Below are positions 1 through 10,575 of a DNA stretch of 36,635 bases, in pieces. The notes beneath the pieces are model-generated. The model was not told the origin of the DNA. It saw only the letters and a program-made list of their open reading frames with translations, and did not search any database. Made by a program: the position numbers and the translations under genes. The first letter of the stretch is position 1. The number at the start of each line of letters is the position of its first letter. Source of the DNA: Conidiobolus incongruus B7586 (taxonomy: Eukaryota; Entomophthoromycota; Entomophthoromycetes; Entomophthorales; Conidiobolaceae); assembly GCA_000697335.1 (NCBI GenBank), contig JNEM01010931.1, positions 1 through 36,635 on the forward strand, in the 5' to 3' direction.

Positions 1-689
1 AAGTAAATATCTATCATATTGATTATTTTGCATCTACTCATCTCCATTATCAATCATAGATCTCTGTTCCTCACTCTGAAGCCGTTGCCCTTGCTGAAAG
101 ATTATTAAAGAATAGTGATGTCAAGCTCGCCGGTTTAGGTGCTCGTGACAGTTTGAGACTGGAAGCTGGTCTCTGCTTGTACGGTAATGATTTGGATGAA
201 ACTATCTCCCCCATCGAAGGTACCTTATTATGGACTATTGGCAAGCGTCGTCGTCAAGAAGGCGGTTTCTTGGGTGCTGACAAGATCTTACCCCAAATCA
301 AGGGTGGTGTCTCCAAGAAGCGTGTTGGTTTGATTGTGCAAGGTGCTCCTGCCAGAGGTATATGATCCAAATCGCCCTTTAATCACATTGCTAATACTAA
401 CTAATTTTTCTATAGAAAATGCTATCATTTACGATCTTGATGACAACGAAATTGGTATTTTCTAAATTTTACATTCTAAATAATCAATAATTAATCTGAA
501 CTTTTAGGTCGCGTCACCAGTGGATGCCCCTCCCCCATCCTCAAAAAGAACATTGCTATTGGCTATGTCAACACTCTCTTCGCCAAAGCTGGTACTGAAT
601 TGAAAGTTAAGGTCCGCTCCAAGGTCTCTCCTGCTCAAGTAGTTAAGATGCCTTTCGTCCCTTCCAACTACTACAAAGTCACTAATTAA
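1..689 (+). CDS. GCV1: Glycine cleavage system T protein (aminomethyltransferase), 3' part
   Basis: This is the C-terminal part of the mitochondrial aminomethyltransferase, which takes the methylene group from the aminomethyl-lipoyl arm of H protein to tetrahydrofolate and releases ammonia. Exons are 1-2 (last two bases of a Glu codon), 60-357, 416-454 and 508-689, ending in TAA. The joined reading runs from [16 protein letters not shown] through [48 protein letters not shown] and [19 protein letters not shown] to KVTN, the usual order of the GCV_T and C-terminal GCV_T_C domains. The three introns are 53-58 nt; the second has TACTAAC near 395. The start codon and N-terminal half lie outside the window. 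The family and frame are certain. Confidence 0.95.
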
Positions 690-2854
690 AAAAAATAAAA
701 TAATAGGAATTGAATATTCATAATAATATCAACTATATTCCCGATTAATTTATGTTTTATTAATTCTTTATATTATTTCATTATCTTTATTTTTAATAAA
801 TAAATAATTGTTAGTGATTTAATTGTGATCAAATTCTTGTTATTTAAAAGCTAGTCATCTGTATAAAAGTATCAAATTTTTCTAAAAATCATTAAAGTTA
901 AATTTTTGATAAAATCCAATAAATACTAAATGACAAAATGACCGTATAATTTAAGATTATTGATTTAATTAAAATTATTATCATATTAACATTGATATTT
1001 AAATAACTCAAAATTTTTTAATAATTTAGAAATTCCAAAGATGTATATAAACATTATCAAATTTGTATCTAAACTTGGAATATATTATATTATTCATTGA
1101 TATTATAAGGTAATTTGAAGCTGTATGAATTGAAAATAAATTTCAATCATAATAATGTTTAGAATTGTCTAATATTATACAATGCAATTAAAAATAGATT
1201 TTATACATAATTAGTTTTTTATTTTGTTAATGTAATATCAATCATTGAAAGCTTATCCCTTTTAGTCAGATGAAGATAATTATTAAATTAAAATTCGCTA
1301 TGTAATTATAAATAATTACATTTTTAAATTATTATTTTCATAATAACATAATCAATTGAAGATTTTATTTCTATTCAATAAATATAGAAATTAAATAAAA
1401 TTAATTCTATTTTTTCGTTTTTGTTGGTAAATAGAAAAAATAGCTTGGTAAATGATATTTAATATATTTTTGCTTCTCAAAAATTTAAGAATGATTTAAA
1501 AATTTAATTAAACAATATAAGTATCATAGGATGTTATAAAAATACAACATAGAAGGACATATATAGTATTTATATTTTACCTGATACTATATTAATTACT
1601 GATTAAATATTGAGATAAATTGTTAACCAAACCATGTTTGTCCCACAATAAATCAATCTAAAAATTTTTAATATGATTTTGAAGCAAATTTCCCCATTTT
1701 AACAGTATAATCCAATATTTTTAACAGGTGTATTATTATAATCAGTGAGTAAATCAATTAATGTAATAATGTTTGTAAATATTATGAATTTTAATTCGCT
1801 TTATTGAAATAAAAACAGTTTATGTATTTTTATTATTGATTTATTTATCATCAAATATAATTTTTCAATAAAATATTTAGATATCTAGAATAAAATCATT
1901 TCTATCTTGTATTTGAGATTTGTAATTAATATAAATAAAATTCAGAATTTATATGTATTAAATATCAATACCAAAATAGTAAAATATAACCTATATATAT
2001 ATATATAAATCAAATAAATTTTACTGAAACAATCAAATATATTAATTAAAACCATAATAGCATACATTTTGAGGAAACATGAGCAAGTATAGTTAATAAT
2101 TGATAGTCTGAGACAGATTTATTATTTTCAATTGGAAATAACTGTATTTGGAAGAATAGAGGTAAGTTAATGCACAATAAGTAGAAATCTAAACCTAAGC
2201 TGTATGAGGATGGTGATTTGGAAAATAGTTGATTTAAAGTTGAAGTTAAAGTATATTTAGTACTAAATGTGTATATAATTAAAAAAAATAATCAATTTGA
2301 ATTGAGATCGCTTAGGATAAAAGTTGTACAAAATATTGATTAATTCAACTTAAGAATAATTAGATCCGTAAACAAAATAATAAGCCCAAGAGAAATGGAG
2401 AAAAGATCCAAAGATTTGTGAAAAAAAAATAGTTGGAGAAAAGTGGTTGTCAAAAGAATGAAGATCGGGAGATTATAAATGTAGAAAACTCAGCGCAAAA
2501 AATAATTTATAGACCACTCCTAGGTTCTATAAATCTTGTGATAGTTATAGCTCAATAATTCCGAGAATAACAAGTTATTTAGGTGAAATTGGTAGCAAAT
2601 ATTGTCTGAGAGATCTATAACTAAAAACGAATCAAATTGTTAGGATTAATATAAATCTAAAATATATTTTGAATTTATCAACTTGAGATACCAAACCTGA
2701 TACTATGTTAAAGAGAATAAAAAGAACCGGAATTTTAATAAATTAGGTTAGTAAAACTGAAGAATTTCGGTGATCAGCTTGACCAAGGCATGTAGGTATT
2801 GGTACAGGTTAGGATTTATTACCCATAGCTTTTAGGTACAAAGTTTGATTTAAC
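690..2854. other. AT-rich intergenic stretch, no gene recognised
   Basis: This 2.2 kb between two convergent genes has no sustained reading frame. A (TA)n run lies at about 1991-2007. From about 2380 to 2780 the base composition becomes less AT-rich and short open stretches appear in several frames on both strands, each broken by stops. I could not match any of them to a family. The segment may be a decayed gene or repeat, or chance. Confidence 0.5.
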
Positions 2855-3277
2855 TTAAACGACGGTACCGGAAGCGGAGGCAATTCTGGGCCATAAATCG
2901 GCGCACTCCTTACCGACGGGACCAGTGATGGCAGATCCCTTCATTTCACCCTTAACGTTGACAATAACACCAGCGTTATCTTCGAAGTAAAGATAGACAC
3001 CATCCTTACGGCGCCAGCTCTTGCGTTGACGAATGACGACGGCGGGCATAACCTTCTTACGGAGATCGGGCTTACCCTTCTTGACAGTGGCCAAAACCAT
3101 GTCACCGACACCAGCGGAGGGAAGTCTGTTGAGTCTTCCCTTAATACCGGTAACGGAGATGATGTACAAGTTCTTAGCACCAGAGTTATCGGCACAGTTG
3201 ATGATGGCACCAACGGGTAAACCTAAGGTCATATGGAATTTGTTTCCAGAAGCTCCTCCTCTTCCACGCTTGGACAT
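2855..3277 (-). CDS. RPL23: Cytosolic 60S ribosomal protein L23 (uL14)
   Basis: This intronless 140-residue protein is eukaryotic uL14, a protein of the large subunit on the face that meets the small subunit. It begins [20 protein letters not shown] and ends [10 protein letters not shown], matching eukaryotic L23 over its whole length (about 137-140 residues). The uL14 core is visible as [16 protein letters not shown] and [21 protein letters not shown], with the eukaryotic N-terminal extension present. GC content is clearly higher than in neighbouring genes and C-ending codons dominate, as expected of a very highly expressed gene. An ATGGGATTA element lies 146 nt upstream of the start. Confidence 0.98.
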   Translation of the reverse strand: MSKRGRGGASGNKFHMTLGLPVGAIINCADNSGAKNLYIISVTGIKGRLNRLPSAGVGDMVLATVKKGKPDLRKKVMPAVVIRQRKSWRRKDGVYLYFEDNAGVIVNVKGEMKGSAITGPVGKECADLWPRIASASGTVV

Positions 3278-4021
3278 TTTAGCTTAATTAATCACAAATA
3301 AAAAAAGAAAGAATACAATCTAATTGAATAAGGGGATGCCTTATTGATTTTGTGATGTTTGAGAGGATTTAAAAATTTAAGATTTAAATTATTTTATTAA
3401 ATCAAAATTTTTTTTGTGAAAATATGGGATTATGAAAATCATTTTGTTAAGTTATTTGAACATTTGAATTAAAAACGAATATTTTTTTTTCAGTAATTTA
3501 TATTTTGATATCGAATTGTATTATATTTTTAATATATGATATTTTTTATTTATGAATTTATTTTACATTTTGTTTATTAGCAATTTTAATTTTTTAAAAT
3601 ATTTACTATTCTTTAAATGTCATTGTAGAATATTCCTTATTGAATTTTAGCAATTAATGAATGTAAAATAATCTTTGATGCTAGAGAAAATATTAAATAT
3701 ATAATAATTGCTCTTTTATCCCATTTTATATTTTAGATATTAGCGTTTTTCATAATATATAGTTTTTAGTATAAAGTATAATTTCATTATATCATCATAC
3801 TTCACACAAATTATATTTCGCAAAAAATTTTCTTTTGATCAGCCAAAAATTGTTTTTGTTTCCATTTACAAACAAAATTGGATTCAAAAGGGATTATGTC
3901 ATTGCTTTTGGAAAACAAACCATAACATTCATTAAATGCTAGCAAACTATAAAAGTGACCATCATTTTCAATATTAATAATAACCTTCACATTGTTTATT
4001 TATTACTAAAAAATATTAAAT
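3278..4021. promoter_or_regulatory. Divergent intergenic region between RPL23 and the cyclodeaminase-like gene
   Basis: This 744-nt AT-rich spacer lies between two divergent genes and must hold both promoters. TATGGGATTA at 3423-3432 faces RPL23. TTATCCCATT at 3716-3725 faces the gene at 4022. Each is oriented like the recurring upstream element described in the findings. I see no gene in it. Confidence 0.5.
3423..3432 (-). promoter_or_regulatory. Upstream TAATCCCATA element of RPL23
   Basis: On the coding strand of RPL23 this reads TAATCCCATA, 146 nt before the start codon. It is one of at least nine similarly placed copies in the window. Confidence 0.5.
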
Positions 4022-5108
4022 ATGCCGACAATTAAAATTTTGAGTAAAAAAGAAACTGAACAAATTTTGAAAAATTTATCATTTGATGATATTATTAGCT
4101 CAAGCTTGAGAGCTTTTTATTCTCATTCTAATAACTTGACAGATTCCCCTCATAGAATCTCCATTAGTCCCGAAAATTTCGTCTCCTTATTTATGCCTTC
4201 GGTTATTAAAGACTGTGGCGCAGTTTGTAAAATTGTTTCTATTCCTAAGAAGGGATCCAAAGGCTTGGCTTCTTCTACTGTCGTATTTGACGAAGAAGGG
4301 TCCGTTCAATGGTTGGTCAATTCTGAATTGTTGACAGCTGTTAGGACTGCTGCAGGTAAATAAATCAGGTACTTTCATGTTGATTATTTTTTTCTAAACA
4401 TTTTTTAAATTAGGTTCTGCTTTGACTGCTAAATTATTTGCTCAAAAAGAATCCGAAACATTGACCGTTTTTGGTTCAGATATTCAAGCAGAATATCATA
4501 TTCGCTTAGTTTCTCAAGCATGCCCCAATATCAAGCGCGTAAATCTCATCAATCGAACTCTCTCAAGGGCCCAAGAACTCGTTGATAAATTAAAGAAGGA
4601 GATCAAGCTTGAATTTAACATATTAACTCAGTCCCAAGATCCTTCAGCAATTAATTCCATTAAAGAAGCTGTCCAAAATTCTCAAGTTATTTGCACATGT
4701 ACTCCATCTCTTGAACCCATCGTTTTTGGAGATTGGATTGCTCCCAATACTCACATTTGTAGTGTTGGTTCATATACTCCAGAAATGCACGAATTTGACA
4801 ATAAATTAGTCGAAAGGTGTAAGATAGTATTAGTCGATTCCATCGATTCTGCCAATATTGAAGCAGGCGAGTTAATTTACGCTCAAAAAACTGGCGTCGA
4901 TTTTACAATGACAGAAATTGGCAAAATGGTTGATATCGAATCCAACTCAATCATGCTAAATGAAATTTTATCTCAAGATTCCAATAATTCCTCAAAAAAT
5001 CTCACTTTGTTCAAGAGTGTAGGCATTCCATCTCAAGATGTCACCATTACTTTGACAATCGTTACATTAGCTAAACGTTTGAAATTGGGAACTGAAGTCG
5101 AATTTTGA
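4022..5108 (+). CDS. Ornithine cyclodeaminase / mu-crystallin family protein
   Basis: Two exons, 4022-4355 and 4414-5108, give a 342-residue protein of the OCD/mu-crystallin family. Members are NAD(P)-dependent enzymes that act on amino or imino acids (ornithine cyclodeaminase, ketimine reductase, alanine dehydrogenase); the substrate here cannot be told from sequence. Visible family segments are CKIVSIPKKGSKGLASSTVV, the AVRTAAGSALTAK stretch at about 105-118 that spans the intron, and VICTCTPSLEPI. The intron (58 nt) must use the first GTAAAT because the frame otherwise stops at 4361. The nucleotide loop reads VFGSDIQAEYH (residues 130-140), where the family usually has G-x-G-x-QA; the second glycine is Asp134. 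The Rossmann fold is probably kept but cofactor binding may differ. Confidence 0.9.
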
Positions 5109-5682
5109 TTCTAGCTAATAAAAATTGTTATTTGTTTTAAAATATATTCTTATTTACTATTTACTGAATTCATAATACATTTTATTATTTAATTATTCCT
5201 ATATTTAAAAAATTTAGAATAATTCAATGATTTTTGCTCTCATTCAATATTATTTTTATTCCTAAATTTGTCATAATTAAAATTGATTAATTATTATCAA
5301 CGAATTTTCAATTAAATAAAAATAAATATATCCTACAAATAATATGTTTATTTGATATTATCATTTAATTAAAAATTGTTTGAATAATCAGGATATTTAC
5401 TTTTATATATTACCAAATCTGGTAATGATAAAATCAATCTCATAGCAAAATTAATAATTTCATCAACATTAAAATGAAGTCACCCATACTTTTTAATTTA
5501 TTTTAAAAATGTAAAAATTCCATTGTATTCAACGTTCATCACCGCTATTCTCTCACTTTCACTAAATCATATAGAATGCAATACTACAATTATATCAATC
5601 CAATAATCTATCTACCACTATGGCTATAAACTCTAATTCAAATTAAAATTTATTCCAATCCAATACTAACAAAACTATACAG
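5109..5682. other. Intergenic region and unresolved 5' part of the ELMO gene
   Basis: AT-rich sequence follows the cyclodeaminase-like gene; AATAAA at about 5118 could serve as its poly(A) signal. The right end must hold the promoter and first exon of the ELMO-domain gene. A reading from ATG at 5576 is in frame with the next exon but meets TAA at 5627-5629. A TACTAAC at 5664-5670 followed by TACAG ending at 5682 looks like a real branch site and acceptor. Confidence 0.5.
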
Positions 5683-7037
5683 ATACTTAAAATGTATATT
5701 AAGTTTGAATAATTATTTTAACACTGAAATTGTTAGAATTTGTCAACTGAACGAATTTTATTCAAAGGATAAAAAATTTGAGAGACTGGAAAAGTTTTTA
5801 ACTTTGGAAGGAAATATTAGGTTGTGTCCTTGGACGGTTGTTAATTTAGGTAAATGAACATAATATTAGAATTATTATTGGATTATATTCATATTAATTA
5901 ATTAGAGCGTTGTTTAAATAATTCTAATCAATTATTGGTAAGTAATATAAATATAAATTAATCATTTAATAAATCTTCAATTTTACTAATATATATACAA
6001 TTTTTCAGAGAGAGAAGAAACAATTACAAAGTAGTCATCCTCTAATTGAAGAAATTTTCAAAAACATTTTGATTAAAAAACAATTTCCAAATTTGGCACA
6101 TCCAAAAACGTAACTATCCTATACATATACCATTGATTAATGAATAATGTTAGTTATATTCGATAGACGAGAAGCTATAATTCTCCATAAAAGTATTGAA
6201 TTAATGTTTGAATATAATCAATTATCGTCAGAAATTAAAGGTTTAGCTAAGATTAAGTATAATTCGCAGGATTTTAATCATGAGACGAAATTACTAAAAG
6301 TAATTAATATACTTATATCAATATTGGAACAAATATTAACTATATATTTTTAGGTTTGGAATAATTTGATACCAGATGAGGAATTGAGTAATAGATATGG
6401 CAATCAATGGCAAAGGTTAGGATTTCAGGGCGAAGATCCAGCAACCGATTTTAGAGGCATGGGTAATATCATTATACCTTTCAATTATTACCCTTGATAC
6501 ATTAATATAATATAATAGGTATTTTGGGATTAGAAAATTTGCTTTACTTTTCAGAAAATTATCAAGAATTGAGTAAAAAAATATTAAAGGATTCTCAAGA
6601 TAAAAGCTATTGGTAACAAATAACTTCAATAATTATAATTTTACTAATATCTGATTAGGTATCCATTAGCCATAGTCGGTATTAACATCACCTCATATTG
6701 CTTGGATTTAATAGCAAACCGTCATCTAAATTTTCATTTCTATAAATATGGCGTTAATTTAGACCAATTTAACGAATTTTATTGTAATGAAAGCAATATA
6801 ATCCATAAATATCTTTAACTAAATATTTCAATAGGTTACTGCTTATATTCCTTCAATGAATTTTGGCTACAGAGTCAATTAACCCCATTTTTAAATGGTA
6901 AACCCTTTACAGTGATGGATTTTGAAAGGGCTTTCGAATTGTTTAGAGATAGAGAATTTTATAAGATTATTAATTATGATCCCACTCATTTGAAGGGTAT
7001 TTTAGTAAATTATGACAAATTGAAAAAATTGGAATAA
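5683..7037 (+). CDS. ELMO-domain-containing protein (ELMOD-like), start unresolved
   Basis: Eight exons join cleanly: 5683-5849, 5906-5937, 6009-6109, 6167-6299, 6354-6462, 6519-6612, 6659-6783 and 6835-7037, giving about 320 residues. The product matches the ELMOD family, which in animals act as GTPase-activating proteins for Arf/Arl GTPases: TEIVRIC near the N-terminus (human ELMOD1 has CELQRIC), then VWNNLIPDEELSNRYGNQWQ, RLGFQGEDPATDFRGMG, ILGLENLLYFSENY and YPLAIVGINITSYCLDL. The Arg of DFRGMG lies in the conserved WxxxGFQGxDPxTDFRGxG signature tied to GAP activity in the family. The first exon is not identified: the exon at 5683 opens in the third codon position, with no in-frame ATG after the stop at 5627. 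ATG AA at 5474-5478 spliced to 5683 would keep frame, but its donor is weak. Domain assignment is firm. Confidence 0.88.
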
Positions 7038-7199
7038 AATTATTATTATTATTATTGAAGTAATTAATAAAATGATTAATATTTATTATGATGAGTCAAA
7101 ATGAAATGAACGTTTTTTGATCATATTAATTAAATTAAAATGAAATTAATAATCATCATTATGTTATTCTTTTAATTTGTCCCGGTCGAGTCAACTTAC

Positions 7200-8199
7200 T
7201 CAGCGGCGTCTTAAATTCACTGATTTCACTCTAGTATGAGTCGGTGTCGTAGATAATGTCTCAGGCAATGTAGGAGGTGGACTCAACTGCCTCTCGGGCG
7301 AACTCTGCAACGAAAAATCTCGAATCCTTTCGAAAGGTTGCAATAGCACCATCCTAATAATTGCGATAATAATCTCCGTCATATACAACCACGCCACCGG
7401 ATGTTTTTGATGTAAATGATATGCCGTAATATGGTAAAAACGATAATTCAAAATATTGTCCTGTAAAATATTTAACAGATGTTGATAACGATATTTTGAA
7501 TTATCCAACTTTGGAAATTGAGGTAGTGGAAACGCGCTCCAAACAATAATTTCAAAAATATCTTCCGGAAACTCGATCAATGACTCGGGTACTGGATTCG
7601 GTACCTCGATATTCAAAGCTTTCAGAGTTTCTACAAGAGCTTGAATGGCAACCTTCTGCCTGTTGGGATGATTCTGAGGCAATTGATGGTATCCTAAATA
7701 CTTCCTAGGGGTATCCAGCACCGAAAGCCCCTGTTGGAAGGTATCCGATCCGAAACTGGTATTCGGTGTCTGCAACCCTTATCCTGGTCCAAATCTAGCA
7801 ATCGATCCGTAAACGTATCCAAACTCTGCAACTCTCCCGAGAATATCCTCTTAGGCGACAGTTGGTTTAGATTTATGTTGAAGTGTTTTTCCAAATTGCG
7901 AATTAATTTATAAATGTGATTGATTGTCAGAGGACCTTGTAGAGTTGAGTCGATACTTTTGATAGTGTAGTTTTGTACCCAATATATCCATAGCCCTTCC
8001 GGTAGTTCTTTCAAACTCGTTATTGGGGATGAGAATTCTGTTCTGGTAATAAAATAATTGATTTTGCTAATGACTTTAAATAATTAAAATATTTATATTT
8101 GTAATAATATGTTTAATTACCATAATCTCTAATATATTCATTTTCCATTGTAGTAGTATTATGATTAATTGAATGATTAGATATTGATATTGTTGACAT
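7200..8199 (-). CDS. Unrecognised ~305-residue protein, apparent one-base frameshift
   Basis: Exon 1 (8121-8199) begins MSTISISNHSINHN and joins exon 2 at 8037 across an 83-nt GT-AG intron. Exon 2 reads through ELPEGLWIYWVQNYT and LTINHIYKLIRNLEKHF to LLDLDQDKG near 7779. It then continues in another frame as LQTPNTSFGSDTFQQGLSVL to a stop at 7200. The two frames meet at a GGG run (7776-7778 on the plus strand as CCC). No GT-AG intron of normal size fits there. The second part contains LPQFPKLDNSKYRYQHLLNI, an amphipathic helical stretch WLYMTEIIIAIIRMVLLQ and a Pro/Ser/Thr-rich basic tail. I do not recognise the family. Both halves look coding (composition, lack of stops), so this is a recent frameshift or a sequencing/assembly error in an otherwise intact gene. 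Confidence 0.65.
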
Positions 8200-8295
8200 A
8201 TTTATTATTATTTATTCATAATATTTTATTTAATATTCAATTCAGTTCTCTGCCAATTTGAATTATTTAATTTAAGGGAAAGTTTAATTTAAAAA

Positions 8296-8305
8296 TTTGG
8301 GATTA
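8296..8305 (-). promoter_or_regulatory. Upstream TAATCCCAAA element of the gene at 8199
   Basis: Coding-strand TAATCCCAAA, 97 nt before the start codon at 8199. It is a one-base variant of the recurring element. Confidence 0.4.
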
Positions 8306-8503
8306 TATTTAATTGATTTATTAGTATTAGGATGTTTAAATCAAAAAAGTCTATAATACAAAACATATAGAGCTAATTGTTGCATGAATTATAGTTTATT
8401 ATTCTATTAATCTTAATAATCAATTCATATAAAATAAATATTTTTATTTAATTTTAAATAGCTAAAAATACAGCTATATGTTATTGAGAGGGAGGTTTCA
8501 ATA

Positions 8504-9056
8504 TCAGTTTAATCTTCTTAACAGTATTGGATCCGGGAGGCCTTATTAATAAGTTAGTAGGTTTCGAACTGTAAACTCCCTTAACGTTAGGCAACTCCCA
8601 TCTTACTCTTAGTCTTCTTCCCACTCTTAGTCTTTGGCTGATGATCTATCATACCGTTAATATTAAATATGTATATATAATATGTTATATTAAATACCTT
8701 TTAATAATTTGTGTAAAAGTTCACTGCCCTTAATATAACGTTCCTGAAATTCTTTATCTTGAGTTAGAGAATATTTTTGGAACGTCAGTTTGTTTATAAA
8801 AGTTTCTGAAGTTATTAAATTATTGGCTTGATATTTTCTAAATTATATTTAGTAATATTATAAATTTAAAATGAATAATACATATTTTAATTACGTTACG
8901 AAGGGTAATTTATTAGGGTCTTCAGAGTTATATATCTGACTAAAAAATGTTTAATAATTATGGAACAATATTATAAAGTGATATAAATTACAGATTGGAA
9001 TTCTTTTTACCAGAACTATTATCTCTTTTATTATTTACAACTTTGGTTTTTGGCAT
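8504..9056 (-). CDS. Small basic protein in five exons, function unknown
   Basis: Proposed exons are 8992-9056, 8895-8939, 8698-8837, 8607-8645 and 8504-8541, giving 108 residues. It begins MPKTKVVNNKRDNSSGKKNS, continues IYNSEDPNKLPFVTKYQ and TFQKYSLTQDKEFQERYIKG, and becomes Lys-rich near the end (KTKSGKKTK). I do not recognise it; the basic ends would suit a nuclear or nucleic-acid-associated protein, but that is a guess. The C-terminus is the uncertain part. The last intron (8542-8606) has a GTAAGA donor and a TACTAAC followed by AG, and yields an end of SLPDPILLRRLN. If it is not removed, the frame ends at 8587 with KSKMGVA (102 residues). The upstream element at 9148-9157 supports a real promoter. 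Confidence 0.6.
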
Positions 9057-9633
9057 AATTTTTTATTAAATTATTAAAACGCTTGTTTTGATTAAAGTTA
9101 AGTGATTGTTAATTAGGTTAAGATAATATTTAAAAATTAGTGCAATTTTATGGGATTCAATATGAGTCAACTAATTTGTAATTCAATTGAATACCCAATT
9201 GTAAATCCTTATTAATTAAAATACTTAATAAACCAATCCATTCAAATAATAAAATCATAAGTAATATAAAAATTGTAATAATTTGGATAAAATAATGAAT
9301 TACAATATTATAATAAAAATTGTTTACGTTATTACGAAAGTGATATTTATACTTAATGCATATCAAATCATATGAGTTTATTTCAGCTGATATATTATTT
9401 TTAATTATATTAATTGTTGAATTGATATAATTAATATTATAAATTTAATTTGGAATATATTTATTAAACTTAAATAATAAATTTTATTGTAACTTATAAG
9501 AATTCGTTTATAAAATATTTGGTTGTAATAATTGATTAGAATTGTTTATATAGAAAAATATTCTTGTTAAGTTAGCGAATTAGAAAACAACCAAAAATAA
9601 AAACAATTATAAATAATATTTAATAAATAAAGT
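9057..9633. other. AT-rich spacer, no gene seen
   Basis: About 580 nt between the small basic gene and HEM13. Apart from the ATGGGATT element at 9148-9157, I see only AT-rich sequence with no coding signal. Confidence 0.6.
9148..9157 (-). promoter_or_regulatory. Upstream AATCCCATAA element of the gene at 9056
   Basis: Coding-strand AATCCCATAA, 92 nt before the start codon at 9056; same orientation and spacing class as the other copies. Confidence 0.5.
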
Positions 9634-10575
9634 TTAAACAGTGGCCCAATCCCTAGTACCTCTGACAACCTCCAAAGTCTTATGCTCTTCGCTATTCTGT
9701 TGAGGATCTACCTGATGATCATAAATCCAAGAAGCATTCAAAGGCATCGATATCAAAATATTTTCAGCTCTGATCCCGGGGGTTTGCAAGCCAAAGTGTG
9801 TACCTCTGTCATAAACTAAATTGAACTCGACATATCGTCCTCTTCTGATATGTTGCCAATGCTTGTGGCTATCATCGAATGGAGTGTCCTTGCGTTTGAG
9901 AACAATTGGCAAATATCCGTCGATGAAGGCACCGGCACACGATTTGACAAACTCGAAAATCTTGTGGGAGTCTTCGCCACTCAAATCATCGAAAAATATC
10001 CCGCCAACTCCGCGGTGTTCCTTTCGGTGAGGAATGTAGAAATATTCATCACACCATTTCTTGAACTTGGGGTAGTAGTCCTTATCGTGTTGATCGCATG
10101 CAGATTTCAGGGAGTTATGGAAATGGATGGCATCTTCTTCAATAACGTAGATGGGAGTTAAATCAGTACCGCCCCCGAACCACCAAGCGACGGGCTTGGA
10201 ATCTTCGGAGTCTTTCAAGGTGACTTCAAAGTATCTGTAATTGAAGTGAATGGTTGGCACGAAAGGGTTTTTAGGATGGAAAATCAACGATAAACCAGTA
10301 GTAAAAAAGGAGTAAGGTCCCTTATCTTCACTCAAGTCCCAACCTCTCGCCTTAAGCTGCTTGATTCTATTTTCAGACAATGTACCATTCACAATAGAGT
10401 GAGTCAACCCAGCCTTTTCAAACAAAGAAGTATCCTGAAGGATATAAAGTGTGCCATGATCGGTAATATCCTTTCGAAATTGAGTACCATCAACTTTTGA
10501 AAAAGTTTCAACTATACTCATTTGTAATTTTTTTAGGAATTCTATCATTCCTTCTCTAATAGTTATATTCGACAT
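9634..10575 (-). CDS. HEM13: Oxygen-dependent coproporphyrinogen III oxidase
   Basis: This intronless 313-residue protein is the aerobic coproporphyrinogen III oxidase, which decarboxylates two propionates of coproporphyrinogen III to vinyl groups in heme synthesis. Family blocks are HFNYRYFEV (110-118), WWFGGGTDLTP (131-141), KKWCDEYFYIPHRKEHRGVG (172-191), GGIFFDD and RRGRYVEFNLVYDRGT (244-259), followed by FGLQTPGIRAENILISMP. There is no N-terminal targeting sequence, as in the cytosolic yeast enzyme. Length is near the yeast 328. The one unusual place is residues 34-55: most members have a Gly-rich segment of the type GGGG-x-S before FEKAG, but here it reads KDITDHGTLYILQDTSLFEK with a single glycine. 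The enzyme is otherwise complete. It has a TATGGGATAA element 108 nt upstream. Confidence 0.97.
   Translation of the reverse strand: MSNITIREGMIEFLKKLQMSIVETFSKVDGTQFRKDITDHGTLYILQDTSLFEKAGLTHSIVNGTLSENRIKQLKARGWDLSEDKGPYSFFTTGLSLIFHPKNPFVPTIHFNYRYFEVTLKDSEDSKPVAWWFGGGTDLTPIYVIEEDAIHFHNSLKSACDQHDKDYYPKFKKWCDEYFYIPHRKEHRGVGGIFFDDLSGEDSHKIFEFVKSCAGAFIDGYLPIVLKRKDTPFDDSHKHWQHIRRGRYVEFNLVYDRGTHFGLQTPGIRAENILISMPLNASWIYDHQVDPQQNSEEHKTLEVVRGTRDWATV

Noticed and set aside
2380-2780. Less AT-rich stretch with short open segments on both strands, suspected transposase remnant
   Set aside because: No catalytic motif, terminal repeats or target-site duplication could be found, so no element is claimed.
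6417-6629. Minus-strand open frame across the ELMO gene
   Set aside because: It is the antisense shadow of well-supported ELMO exons.
8555-8585. GTTTCGAACT, resembling a tRNA T-loop/B box
   Set aside because: No acceptor, D or anticodon stems can be folded around it, and it lies in the last intron of the small basic gene.
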